DNA from: Streptomyces sp. NBC_00271
GTDB taxonomy: Bacteria > Actinomycetota > Actinomycetes > Streptomycetales > Streptomycetaceae
Reading direction: 5' to 3'
Assembly: GCF_036178845.1 (NCBI RefSeq)
Contig: NZ_CP108070.1
Span: 10,416,001 to 10,480,000 of the forward strand
DNA length: 64,000 nucleotides
Below the pieces are notes generated by a model. That model was given only the letters and a program-made list of their open reading frames with translations. It ran no database searches and was not told the DNA's origin. Below, in pieces: positions 1 to 8,068 of this stretch. Each line of letters starts with the position of its first letter. The stretch's first letter is position 1. The position numbers and the translations under genes are program-made.

Positions 1-1298
1 AGGGCGGCCACCGCGTCGGTGAGCACGGAGGTCAGGAAATCGATGTCCTCGCCGCTGGAGTTCAGCGGGGGCGCGACGACCAGGCCTTCGCTGCGCGGGT
101 CACCAGTTCCGGTGAACGGGTAGAAGAAGACGCCTCGCCGCTCGCACTCCTCCACCAAGGGCCAGAGCAGGCCCGGCGTGACCTCCACCCCGTACAGGTA
201 GCCGACGCCACGGACATCCCGCACCGACGCCCAGTCGGCCAGGGACCGCAGAGACGTTCCGAGACGCTCTCCGCGAACCGCGAAGGCGCCGAAGTCCATG
301 GACTCCAGCTCGTCCAGGACTCCAAGGCAGGCCGCCGCCTGGAGCGGGTGGGTGGCCATGGTGCCCATTGCGGGCAGCGGGTCCACGTCCTTGTGCCGCA
401 GCACAGGCGCGATCTCCGGCGACACCAGCACCGCGCCCACACTGACGTAGCCGGCGCCCAAGCCCTTGGACAGGATGACCAGGTCGGGCTCGCACCCGTC
501 CCAGTGATGACTCGCCAGAGGCGTGCCGGTGCGCCACAGCCCGGTCAAGACCTCATCGTGAATGACCAGGACGTTCCGCTCCCGGCAGATCTCCGACACC
601 CGCCGCAGGTAACCCCGCGGGGGCACGAAGGCGCCGCCCGTGGTCCCGTTGATGGGCTCGATCAGGACCGCGGCGACGTTCTCCGCGCCCCTGCTGTCGA
701 TCGCCCGCGCCACCTCGTTGGCACACGAGGCATCGCACCCGTGCCCTTCATGGGCGTGGCCGTGCGTCGGCGGGTAAGGCGCCGGGAAGGCGGGGCCGAG
801 ACCGAGCGAGTCCTCCGGCCGCGGGCGCCTGGCGTGATTCCCCGCGAGAGCGAGGGTCAACATGCTGTTGCCGTGGTAACTCAAATCGGACGTCAGGATG
901 TCTCCGCGTCGCTTCCCGTTGCGAACCCGCACGATGTTCCGCGCCAGGCCCACCGCGACCTCTACGCCGAGCGTCCCGCACGTGGCCAGCGCGACCGAGT
1001 CGTCGGGGCGTCCAACGGCCGTGCACAGGCGGTCCATCAGCTCCATCTGGATGTGGGGCTGGACGACAGCGGCGCCCCCGAACGAGTAACGGGGGAACTG
1101 CTGCTCGATACGGGCGAAGACCTTGGGACTGCTCTGCCCCACGTTCGCGCAGAGGAGTCCGCTCGATCCGTCGAAGATGCGGCTGCCGTCGGTGCGGTGG
1201 AGCCACGGTCCCACCGCACGCTCGACATCGAAGTCCGGCAGGGGGCGGGAGGACGTCAGCAGCCTGCCGCGGAGCTTGACGTTGGAATCCTGATCCAC
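1..1298 (-). CDS. Class III (PLP-dependent) aminotransferase, 3' end cut by window edge
   Basis: About 432 residues are present and the stop lies beyond the left edge. The frame holds fold-type I landmarks in order: a glycine-rich SYHGNS segment, LIEPINGTTGG, the VIHDEV motif (the PLP-ring aspartate region) and LSKGLG with the expected Schiff-base lysine. These match the class III family, which moves amino groups between amines or amino acids and keto acids in the cytoplasm. I chose the GTG at 1298 because an AGAAAGGA ribosome site lies about 7 bases upstream. It follows the methyltransferase gene on the same strand after an 87-base gap, so it is probably the last known gene of the operon starting at 4886. 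The substrate cannot be read from the sequence. A neighbouring glutamine-synthetase-like ligase suggests an amine or omega-amino acid. Confidence 0.88.
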   Translation of the reverse strand, partial: MDQDSNVKLRGRLLTSSRPLPDFDVERAVGPWLHRTDGSRIFDGSSGLLCANVGQSSPKVFARIEQQFPRYSFGGAAVVQPHIQMELMDRLCTAVGRPDDSVALATCGTLGVEVAVGLARNIVRVRNGKRRGDILTSDLSYHGNSMLTLALAGNHARRPRPEDSLGLGPAFPAPYPPTHGHAHEGHGCDASCANEVARAIDSRGAENVAAVLIEPINGTTGGAFVPPRGYLRRVSEICRERNVLVIHDEVLTGLWRTGTPLASHHWDGCEPDLVILSKGLGAGYVSVGAVLVSPEIAPVLRHKDVDPLPAMGTMATHPLQAAACLGVLDELESMDFGAFAVRGERLGTSLRSLADWASVRDVRGVGYLYGVEVTPGLLWPLVEECERRGVFFYPFTGTGDPRSEGLVVAPPLNSSGEDIDFLTSVLTDAVAA

Positions 1299-1385
1299 AG
1301 AGAGGTCCTTTCTCAGGTGGGACGGCCCGCACGTCCCTTCTGCGGGGGCCGGGCCGTTGATACGAGTCGGCCACCGTGCAGGGGT

Positions 1386-2018
1386 CTATAGCGTCGGAGC
1401 GTCTGCGTAGCCGCTGAGGACCACGCACACGTGGCTGGCGTCCAGTGGGTAGTCCGTTCTCGATCTCCAGCCCGCCCCCAGGTTGCGGATCTGCTCTGGG
1501 GTGAGGTTCCTTGCCCATCGGGGCGGGGGCGGGGCGCCTGGTTCGACGAGCGGCACCGTGAGGTGCAGTTGGCCCTTGGGGGTCAGCCAGCGGCCGGCGT
1601 CGACGAGGAACCGTTCCCGGTCCAGATAGGGCAGGGTGTTGCGGCACATGATCAGGTCGAACGTGCCGGGCTGCAGGCTGGCCGGGACGGACCGGGCGAC
1701 GAAGTCGTGCTGGGCGTACATGAGGTGGGGTCCGGAGCCCTGCCATCGGGCCATGGCCAGGGCCGTGGGTGAAACGTCCATGCCCAGGACGCCCAGGCCT
1801 GCCGCAGCCAGTCGACGTGACCAGTGGCCGGTTCCACATCCCGCATCGAGCGCCAGCATTCCCGGGGCCGCGTCCACGTGCTGGTGGAAGAGTTCCATCT
1901 CCGCATCGGTGATGGGCACGCGCATCCTCGCGTCCCTGGTGTACCAGGCGTCCCACTCCGCAGCCGCAGACAGCGGCACTATCCCCGGGGCCGTGGGCAC
2001 GGGCAGGAGGTCAGGCAT
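1386..2018 (-). CDS. SAM-dependent methyltransferase (class I, small)
   Basis: A 210-residue protein. Motif I, LDAGCGTGHWS, lies near residue 50, followed by an acidic strand end (GMDVSP) and the FDLIMCRNTLPYL post-motif, as in class I Rossmann methyltransferases of the methyltransferase-11/25 type. The ATG at 2018 overlaps the last codons of the glutamine-synthetase-like gene by 8 bases, which indicates translational coupling and supports this start. It probably methylates a small molecule handled by the same operon, but nothing in the sequence identifies the acceptor. A methyltransferase between a GS-like ligase and a class III aminotransferase is not a standard catabolic arrangement, so a small biosynthetic role is possible. 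Confidence 0.85.
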   Translation of the reverse strand: MPDLLPVPTAPGIVPLSAAAEWDAWYTRDARMRVPITDAEMELFHQHVDAAPGMLALDAGCGTGHWSRRLAAAGLGVLGMDVSPTALAMARWQGSGPHLMYAQHDFVARSVPASLQPGTFDLIMCRNTLPYLDRERFLVDAGRWLTPKGQLHLTVPLVEPGAPPPPRWARNLTPEQIRNLGAGWRSRTDYPLDASHVCVVLSGYADAPTL

Positions 2019-3378
2019 GGAAGAACCCCCTCGCGCGGTCCACGTCCGTGACCTGGCCGTGGTGCGCGTCGATTTCGGCTCGGGCGGCGTGGGCGTAGTG
2101 CTGCACCACCGAGGGGCTGAAGGCGTGCGTGGCAAGAGAGCCCTCCGTGAATTCGGCCACTGCCTCGTCGAGAGTGTGCGGCACCGGCCCCGGGAGCGGA
2201 TTGGCCTCATAGGCGTCCCCTGTACAGGGGTCCGGCAGCATGGGGTGCTTCGTGATGCCGTGGAGGATTCCCGCGAGGACCGCGGCGAGTGCGAGGTAGG
2301 GGTTGGCGTCGGCGCCCGGGAGCCGGACCTCCAGCCGGGTGTCCTTGTGGCGGCCGGCGACCCTGATGGCACAGGTGCGGTTGTCGTACCCCCACGTGAA
2401 GTTCGTCGGTGCGAAGGAGTAGGGAGCGAATCGCCGGTAGGAGTTGGGATAGGGGGCGTACAGCGGTGCCATCTCGGGCAGTGCGTCGAGGAGTCCGGCA
2501 ATGGAATGCCCGAGGGCCTCGGGAAGACCCGCGCCAAACCCCGTCTCGAACTTGGGCTCGCTGTCACGCCACAGGGAGACGTGGAAGTGCAGGCCGGAGC
2601 CGATGCCCGTCTCGGGGGCGGCCATGAACGTCGGCGTCATACGCTGCGGTGCGGCAATGGCCCGCACAGCGTGCTTGTGCACGGCGTACGTGTCGCAGGC
2701 CCGCATCGCATCGCCGTACGGCCACGTGACCTCGATCTGTCCCGGTGCCCCTTCCGTCTTGATCGCCTCGACCGGTGCGTCGGCCTGGTGCAGCGCGTCC
2801 CGGAGGGCTCCGAAGAACGCGGAGAGGCCGGGGGGATGGTCGAGGGCATAGTCGAGGTTGTGGGGCGACACGGGCGTCAGGCCCCGGTATCCCGCTCGGC
2901 GGCTACGTTCTGCGCTGCCGTGGTAGAGCAGGAACTCACTCTCGATGCCCACCCGGACCTCCCACCCGAGGTCTGCCAGGTACTTGATCTGTTGGCGCAG
3001 CATCTCCCGAGGTGCCACCGGGATGCGGTAGCCGTTGTGGTCGTGGGCGTCGCCAAAGATGAGAACGGTGCCGGGCAGGTAGCTCAGACGCCGGATGGCA
3101 CCCAGATCGGGGACGACCCTCAGGTCTCCGTACCCTTCGTGCCAGCCGGTGAGCCCGAAGCCGTCCTGCGGGGTCATGTTGACGTCGGACGCCAGGATGT
3201 AGGCGCACATCTCCGACCCGGCGGGAAGCTGCGTGAGGAAGTGGAGAGCGTCGAAGCTCTTCCCCTTCAGGCGGCCCATCAGGTCCGGGACGCCGAGCAT
3301 CACCGTGTTGATCTCGTGGGCCTGGACGAGCTCGCCGAGCCTGTCACGGGTGAGACGGTCGTTGATCTCGTCGGTCAT
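2011..3378 (-). CDS. Glutamine synthetase family protein (gamma-glutamyl-amine ligase type)
   Basis: A 455-residue protein with type I GS fold signatures: ESEFLLY (metal-binding glutamates), GAPGQIEVTW, HFHVSLW, NSYRRF, the ATP/glutamate loop TWGYDNRTCAIRV and RLEVRLPGADANPYLA near the C-terminus. It lacks the long adenylylation-loop signature of GlnA. It looks more like the divergent Streptomyces GlnA3/GlnA4 or PuuA-like enzymes, which join glutamate to amines such as polyamines or ethanolamine. That subfamily assignment is inference; the GS superfamily assignment is clear. The start ATG at 3378 overlaps the permease stop (ATGA). Being coupled to an amino-acid/amine permease upstream and an aminotransferase downstream fits uptake and gamma-glutamylation of an amine. 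Confidence 0.88.
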   Translation of the reverse strand: MTDEINDRLTRDRLGELVQAHEINTVMLGVPDLMGRLKGKSFDALHFLTQLPAGSEMCAYILASDVNMTPQDGFGLTGWHEGYGDLRVVPDLGAIRRLSYLPGTVLIFGDAHDHNGYRIPVAPREMLRQQIKYLADLGWEVRVGIESEFLLYHGSAERSRRAGYRGLTPVSPHNLDYALDHPPGLSAFFGALRDALHQADAPVEAIKTEGAPGQIEVTWPYGDAMRACDTYAVHKHAVRAIAAPQRMTPTFMAAPETGIGSGLHFHVSLWRDSEPKFETGFGAGLPEALGHSIAGLLDALPEMAPLYAPYPNSYRRFAPYSFAPTNFTWGYDNRTCAIRVAGRHKDTRLEVRLPGADANPYLALAAVLAGILHGITKHPMLPDPCTGDAYEANPLPGPVPHTLDEAVAEFTEGSLATHAFSPSVVQHYAHAARAEIDAHHGQVTDVDRARGFFHA

Positions 3379-4886
3379 CACAGCACGTCCCCGGCAAGAG
3401 CAGCGTTCTGAGCAGCGGAGCCGAGCGGGGGAACCTTGTAGTCGCGCTTGCCCTTGGTGATCCACGTGATCCAGGCCAGGACGAGGACCACGGCCAGTGC
3501 GAAGCCTGCGTAGTTGAACGACTCGGCGGTGATCGGGGAGGCCTGCGGCAGGCAGAACGCGACCGTCAGGACGATCACGTACACCACGGAGAGGAGCCCA
3601 AGGGGGCGGCTCCAGCCTCCGAGGTGCCAGGGTCCGGGCTGGAAGTCCCGGCCGGCGCGGAGGCGGAGGTAGACGGGGATCGCGTAGGCGGGGGTGATCC
3701 CGATGACGTTGATCGCGGTGACGGCGGCGTACGCGGTCGGCGAGTACAGGCTCGGCAGCGCCAGGACCAGGGCGACGCCGACGGACAGCCACACCGCGGT
3801 GATCGGGGTGCGGGTGCGGTGGCTGACCCGCCGCCACGTCGACGAGAACGGCAGGGCTCCGTCGCGGGAGAACGCGTACAACATCCGGCTCGCAGCGGCG
3901 GTCTCCGCGTTGCCACAGAACAACTGTGCGACGATCACGACGATCAGCAGTCCCTTGGCCATGCCGGTGCCGAGGACGTCGATGAAGATCTGCGCCGGGG
4001 GGACACCAGTACTCGAACCGAGGGTGCCGTCGTAGTCCTGGACCGCGAACAACAGGCCTGCAAGGAGCACGAAGCCGGCCGCCCAGGACCAGGCGATCGA
4101 GCGGACGATGCCGCGGGGCGCCGCTATCTGGGCCTGAGTGGTCTCCTCCGACAGGTGGGAGGAGGCGTCATAACCGCAGAACGTATACGCAGCCAGCAGG
4201 CAGCCGAGAGCGGCCACGTAGACGGGGCTGGAGAAGCCGGTGCCGTTGTTGTAGTGCCCGAACACGAAGGACACCGACTGGTGCTGGGCCGGGGCCAGGG
4301 TGAGCGCCCCGACGATCAGAGCGACGCCGAAGAGCTGCCACCACACGGAGATGTTGTTGAGGACGTTGACCAGCCGGACCCCGGCGGCGTTCAGCGCGCC
4401 GTGGAGGACCAGGATGCCCGCGAAGATCAGGATCGTCGTCTCCGGCGTGGGCGTCAGACCCCACTGGAGACTGGCGAACGCTCCGACGAACAGGGCACAG
4501 CCGTAGTCGATGCCTGCGATGGCGCCGAGCAGGCCGAGGAGGTTGAGCCAGCCGGTCACCCACGCCCAGCGGGGGCCGCCGAGACGGTGGGCCATGTAGT
4601 AGAGGCCGCCTGAGGTGGGGTAGGCGGACGTCACCTCGGCCAGGCACATCCCCAGAATTAAGGTCATGGCGCCGATGCCGACCCAGCCCCAGATCATGAC
4701 GGCGGGGCCGCCGGTGTTCAGGCCGTAGCCGAACAGCGTCATGCCGCCGGCCAGGATGCAGATCACGCTGAAGCTGATCGCGAAATTGCCGAATCCTCCC
4801 ATCCGGCGGGACAGTTCGGGCTGGTAGCCATGCGCGCGCAGCGCGGCATCATCGTCAAGGCGTGCATGGGCTCTACTCGCAGACAA
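3378..4886 (-). CDS. APC-superfamily amino acid/amine permease
   Basis: About 502 residues forming roughly twelve hydrophobic segments. It opens with the hallmark ELSRRMGGFGNFAISFS and continues with an unwound-helix region LAGGMTLFGYGLNTGG, typical of the bacterial amino-acid transporter branch of the APC family. It should import amino acids or amines by cation coupling in the cytoplasmic membrane. I propose the TTG at 4886 because AGAGGA sits 8 bases upstream and the preceding residues do not look like family sequence. An ATG further in (just before GGFGNF) would lose the usual charged N-terminal tail. The stop overlaps the start of the GS-like gene by 4 bases, making this the first gene of the operon. 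Confidence 0.87.
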   Translation of the reverse strand: MSASRAHARLDDDAALRAHGYQPELSRRMGGFGNFAISFSVICILAGGMTLFGYGLNTGGPAVMIWGWVGIGAMTLILGMCLAEVTSAYPTSGGLYYMAHRLGGPRWAWVTGWLNLLGLLGAIAGIDYGCALFVGAFASLQWGLTPTPETTILIFAGILVLHGALNAAGVRLVNVLNNISVWWQLFGVALIVGALTLAPAQHQSVSFVFGHYNNGTGFSSPVYVAALGCLLAAYTFCGYDASSHLSEETTQAQIAAPRGIVRSIAWSWAAGFVLLAGLLFAVQDYDGTLGSSTGVPPAQIFIDVLGTGMAKGLLIVVIVAQLFCGNAETAAASRMLYAFSRDGALPFSSTWRRVSHRTRTPITAVWLSVGVALVLALPSLYSPTAYAAVTAINVIGITPAYAIPVYLRLRAGRDFQPGPWHLGGWSRPLGLLSVVYVIVLTVAFCLPQASPITAESFNYAGFALAVVLVLAWITWITKGKRDYKVPPLGSAAQNAALAGDVL

Positions 4887-4963
4887 CGGAGAAATCCTCT
4901 GGTTGTAGGGGGTGGAGTGGTGTGCCAGGTATGGCCCGCATGAGGGCGGAGGTGCTCGACTGC

Positions 4964-5995
4964 TCATCGGCGACCGTTGCGGTCTCTGAGGGCTCTCTTG
5001 CGTGCGGAGCGGAAGTCGTCCTGCCACCACGCAGGGTTCTGGGTGACGTGGGCCCACGGTGCGGGGGTGGCGTAAGGGCCGATCGCGGTGAAGACGTCTG
5101 CGGCGTTTCCTACGCCGGTGGCGCTGAGGGCGTGTGCGAGATGGTTCAGATCCGTCAGTGAGTGTTTGCGCGGGTCGCGCGCCTGCCGCTTCTGGCCGGC
5201 TGATGTCGCTCCCGGCGCAGGTGCGTTGAACCACCACTCAAGGCCCCGCCACGCGTAGTGGGCCTTCTGGGCAGTCGCCCAGAAGGCAATCACTTTGGTG
5301 GTCTGGCTCTGTGCGATGGAGCGCCGGTAGGTCTCGACGAATGCGTACAGGGGCAGCAGCGTCACCGCAGCGCCTTCGGGTGCTGTGCTTGCCACCCACA
5401 GAGCGAAGTCCAGGTCACCCGCCCCGCGGGCCTGCAGGACCTGAAGGACCCGGGGGTAGGCCTCCCGGTTGTACGGATCCCGGACGTGGACCCAGTTCAG
5501 CACTGTCCACGGTCCGGGCGGCAGAAATCCGTCCCTGTGCACAAACCAGTTCAGCCGGCTGTGCGGCCATGACTGATCGACGTCGGTCTGCGCCAAGGCG
5601 AGGAAACAAACCCCCGGTACCGGATCCTCCGGCCACGCGCTTGCCGCGGCCCTGCACGCCTGGTCTGCGACATAGGCCGCGCGGCGTAACTTCTCACCGC
5701 GCACGCCGTCACGGAAGGCGTAGAGCGCCCGCTGCGTCAGTACTCGGGCCCACATCATCAGCGCGCTCACACTGCCGGGCTCTTCTTCCCGCCATGCTTC
5801 GATGGCGTGGCTCTTGGCGGCGCCCACGGCCAGAGCCTGACTGCGCGACGTCCGTAAAGCCCAGTTCGTTCCGGTGCTTCGAAGCAGCTGCTGCGCTGCG
5901 CGCCAGCGGTCCATTTGCAGGTCTTCCATGGCGAGACGCAGCTCGTGGTCCCGTCCTGCAGAGTGAACGATCAGGTCTATGACATCGGTGGCCAT
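4964..5995 (-). CDS. Hypothetical soluble protein, alpha-helical
   Basis: A 343-residue protein I do not recognise. It has no signal peptide or membrane segment and is rich in alanine, arginine and tryptophan. Helical pairs such as WRAAQQLLRSTGTNW and YVADQACRAAASAW give it a TPR-like look but no clear repeat period. The ATG at 5995 is supported by GGAGGT 7 bases upstream. It is transcribed toward the permease operon with a 77-base gap, so it could share a transcript with it. Function unknown. Confidence 0.7.
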   Translation of the reverse strand: MATDVIDLIVHSAGRDHELRLAMEDLQMDRWRAAQQLLRSTGTNWALRTSRSQALAVGAAKSHAIEAWREEEPGSVSALMMWARVLTQRALYAFRDGVRGEKLRRAAYVADQACRAAASAWPEDPVPGVCFLALAQTDVDQSWPHSRLNWFVHRDGFLPPGPWTVLNWVHVRDPYNREAYPRVLQVLQARGAGDLDFALWVASTAPEGAAVTLLPLYAFVETYRRSIAQSQTTKVIAFWATAQKAHYAWRGLEWWFNAPAPGATSAGQKRQARDPRKHSLTDLNHLAHALSATGVGNAADVFTAIGPYATPAPWAHVTQNPAWWQDDFRSARKRALRDRNGRR

Positions 5996-6334
5996 CAGTG
6001 CACCTCCGAGTGCACAGATGCGGATCCAGCCGCCTGCGGAACCGGGGTAAGTAAGCAAGACATGGGGGGTTGGTGTCCTCAAAACGGGATGGAGGAGCCG
6101 TCGGACTGCAGGAGGCTGAAGCCCTAGTTCTGGGGGAGCCAGAGCGGCTTCTGCGGCCCGAGGGCCGATCAGGCGGGTCCGGGAGCGGCCGCCGTGGAGA
6201 CGCACCGCTGGGAAGCGGCTGGCCATGGCTAGCGGTCGGCGTGTTTGCAGCCGAGTGGAGGGCGAGGGGGGCCGTTGGTAGAGGGGCATGCCCCTGACGC
6301 GGACGACCAGGCCGTGGAGCCTTGAGGCGTGCGG
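5996..6334. other. Gene-poor interval with a 14-base palindrome
   Basis: No convincing coding sequence is seen on either strand. The interval lies upstream of the 4964-5995 gene and downstream of the HTH gene. It contains the perfect palindrome AGGGGCATGCCCCT at 6282-6295, about 40 bases past the HTH gene stop, which may act as part of a terminator or as a protein-binding site. Confidence 0.4.
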
Positions 6335-6967
6335 TCAGCGCTGGCCGAGGGGCGCGGACGACTGGGCGTGAGCGGCGGTGTATTCGTTGATCCCGGCTTC
6401 GTGGTATCCGAACATGCGGCCTCGCGTGGGCCAGTCATCGACGGGTGTAGAGGCACCCCAGCAGACGGTTCTCGGCTCCCACGGCGAGCCGAGCGGCTTA
6501 CGCTGGCGGACCTTGGGATACCGCTCTGGATGTGCTTCCAGCTGCAGAATGACGATCAGTGCCTCGCCCCAGTTCCCGACGGTCACTTCCCCCGCTACGC
6601 GAACCCCGCCCACGGGCACCGCCAGCCGGCTCACGCCTGCGCCGGAGACCCGGGCTGAGCTGAGATCGAGGACGAGGCTCTGCTCGAGCAGGCCGGGCTC
6701 CGCCAGACGCTGAGCAAGCGCCGCCCGCTCCCGCTCATCGGCGGATGTCTCCTGCACTGCTGCGAAGGCACTCCGTCCGAGCGTGCGCCGGGGTACGTCC
6801 CAGACATCGAACTGCCGCCGCAGCCATCCGATTCCCACACCGTAGTCACGGCAGAGCGCCGCCATAGACGCGCCCTCGCAGGTGTATCGGCGGACCACGG
6901 TCGCCTTCTGGGCGATAACTGCTGCGCGATTTGCTGAGACCTCGCGCTTGGTGCGGTGATTCGTCAT
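6335..6967 (-). CDS. Helix-turn-helix domain hypothetical protein
   Basis: A 210-residue protein. The N-terminal third (residues about 10-60, with RRYTCEGASMAALCRDYGVGIGWLRRQF) reads as a resolvase/transposase-like helix-turn-helix: a helix, a turn at the glycine, then a recognition helix. The remaining part has a beta-rich stretch (VSRLAVPVGGVRVAGEVTVGNW) and a conserved-looking tail of unknown function. The ATG at 6967 has a GGGAG site about 9 bases upstream. It could be a DNA-binding regulator. Nothing else in it identifies a partner or target. It runs in the same direction as the broken HATPase gene, separated from it by a strong hairpin. Confidence 0.65.
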   Translation of the reverse strand: MTNHRTKREVSANRAAVIAQKATVVRRYTCEGASMAALCRDYGVGIGWLRRQFDVWDVPRRTLGRSAFAAVQETSADERERAALAQRLAEPGLLEQSLVLDLSSARVSGAGVSRLAVPVGGVRVAGEVTVGNWGEALIVILQLEAHPERYPKVRQRKPLGSPWEPRTVCWGASTPVDDWPTRGRMFGYHEAGINEYTAAHAQSSAPLGQR

Positions 6968-7030
6968 CAGTCTGTCTCCCGGGCGGCCTCGAAGAGACCT
7001 GACGGCTGCGGGAATGGGGGCGGGGAATGA

Positions 7031-7070
7031 GGTCTGTCGGGTGCGCACCGCGGTGGACACCCGACAGACC
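7031..7070. terminator. 13-bp perfect inverted repeat, likely terminator of the HATPase gene
   Basis: GGTCTGTCGGGTG (7031-7043) and CACCCGACAGACC (7058-7070) are perfect complements around a 14-base loop. The hairpin lies about 190 bases past the frame-restored stop of the HATPase gene and just upstream of the next minus-strand gene. There is no U-tract, as is usual for Streptomyces terminators. An operator role is possible. Confidence 0.6.
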
Positions 7071-7262
7071 GGGCCCGCGCCGGGGGCACGCGGGGGCTTC
7101 GAATTACTGAAGGAGGAAGAAGGGCGGCGGTCCGCTCGATACCGCGGGGGCCCGTGGTTTGCCAGTGCCTGGGCGAGCGGACCAGCTCCGCGAAGTCACC
7201 CATGTCCATGGCCGGTGCGGCCGCTGACGTCTGCTGCGGCGGCGTGAACTCCAAAGCGGCCA

Positions 7263-7750
7263 TCAGACGGCAGGTTCCTTTGCTGCGGGCACTGCGAGAG
7301 AGCACCAGGTCTTCGTGCAGTCGGGCTGACACCCCAGGAGCCGCCGTACTCGGAAGCGATGGACTCAACAATCCACAGCCCCCGCCCGCTCTCGGCATCC
7401 AGCTCAGGCGCTCTCAGCCGGGGACTCTCTCGCGAGCCGTCGTCGACCGTCAGCCGGACGGTCTCGCTTGAACAGGAGAGGAGCAGAGACACCGGGCCAT
7501 CTCCGTGCTCCAGTGCGTTGGTGACCAGCTCGCTCGTCAACAGCCGCATGGGCTCAACGAGTTCAGGTAATCCACACAGACGCAGCCGGGCGGCCACGAG
7601 CCGGCGCATCTGCGGAACACGACGGGCATCCTGAGGCGGCATCGGCTGGCACGGGCTCCGTAGCTGCCGCTCGAACCATACGGCCATGGCATCAAGCCGG
7701 TCCTCGTGCAGACGGGGTGCGAGGCGAATGGCTGTCGCGGTGAGCGTCAT
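7263..7750 (-). pseudogene. Anti-sigma-factor-like HATPase_c protein, frameshifted near the C-terminus
   Basis: The gene encodes a short GHKL ATPase of the Streptomyces RsbW/SpoIIAB-like type. The N-box is in LLTSELVTNALEHG (about residue 75), the G1 region in VDDGSRESP and the G2 box in ESGRGLWIVESIASEYGGSWGV. After GVSP the open frame runs into unrelated sequence and ends at 7196. Restoring one missing base near 7322 gives the family ending, with residues DCTKTWCSLAVPA and a stop at 7263-7265. So this is either a real one-base deletion or a sequencing error. Such proteins bind sigma or anti-anti-sigma partners in regulatory switches. It is divergent from the XRE-TPR regulator at 8069, a common Streptomyces pairing. 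Confidence 0.75.
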
Positions 7751-8068
7751 CAGCAGTCACCGCCGCCCGATTCGGAGCAGCCGACTAGCTTCAATCGCCG
7801 TCAAAGACGCGCCGTCGATCGAACACCGGGGTAACACGGTCGCCTCCTGGGGGACAACAGGGTGGTAGGGCATGTGGCACTCTTCGATACGCGCCGTAGC
7901 CGTGGATCACGGTGTGTCAAGAGTGGCCCTCCGGATGTCCCGTTCCGAGGGCTTTCAGAGGTCTTTTCTCGGTCGAGAAAAGGACTTTTAATGAGCCTTG
8001 TAGGTGATGTCTAGCAAGAAACAGGGCCTGCTGTAACACTGTTGATTGAGGCAAGACGGAGGTGTGTA
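7751..8068. promoter_or_regulatory. Divergent promoter region between HATPase and XRE-TPR genes
   Basis: No gene is seen. The region separates two divergent regulatory genes and is locally AT-richer near 7980-8040, so it should hold both promoters. A perfect 20-base palindrome lies at 7963-7982. The GGAGG site at 8058-8062 serves the plus-strand gene. Confidence 0.5.
7963..7982. repeat. 20-bp palindrome, candidate operator
   Basis: Arms CTTTTCTCG and CGAGAAAAG are separated by GT, followed by CTTTTAATG. It lies about 90 bases before the XRE-TPR start. It could bind the XRE regulator itself or act as a terminator for read-through, since a short T-run follows on the plus strand. Confidence 0.5.

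Noticed and set aside
100..1391. Long open frames on the plus strand and other minus frames opposite the aminotransferase
   Set aside because: They are the usual shadow frames of GC-rich coding DNA. Only the frame with class III aminotransferase motifs is supported.
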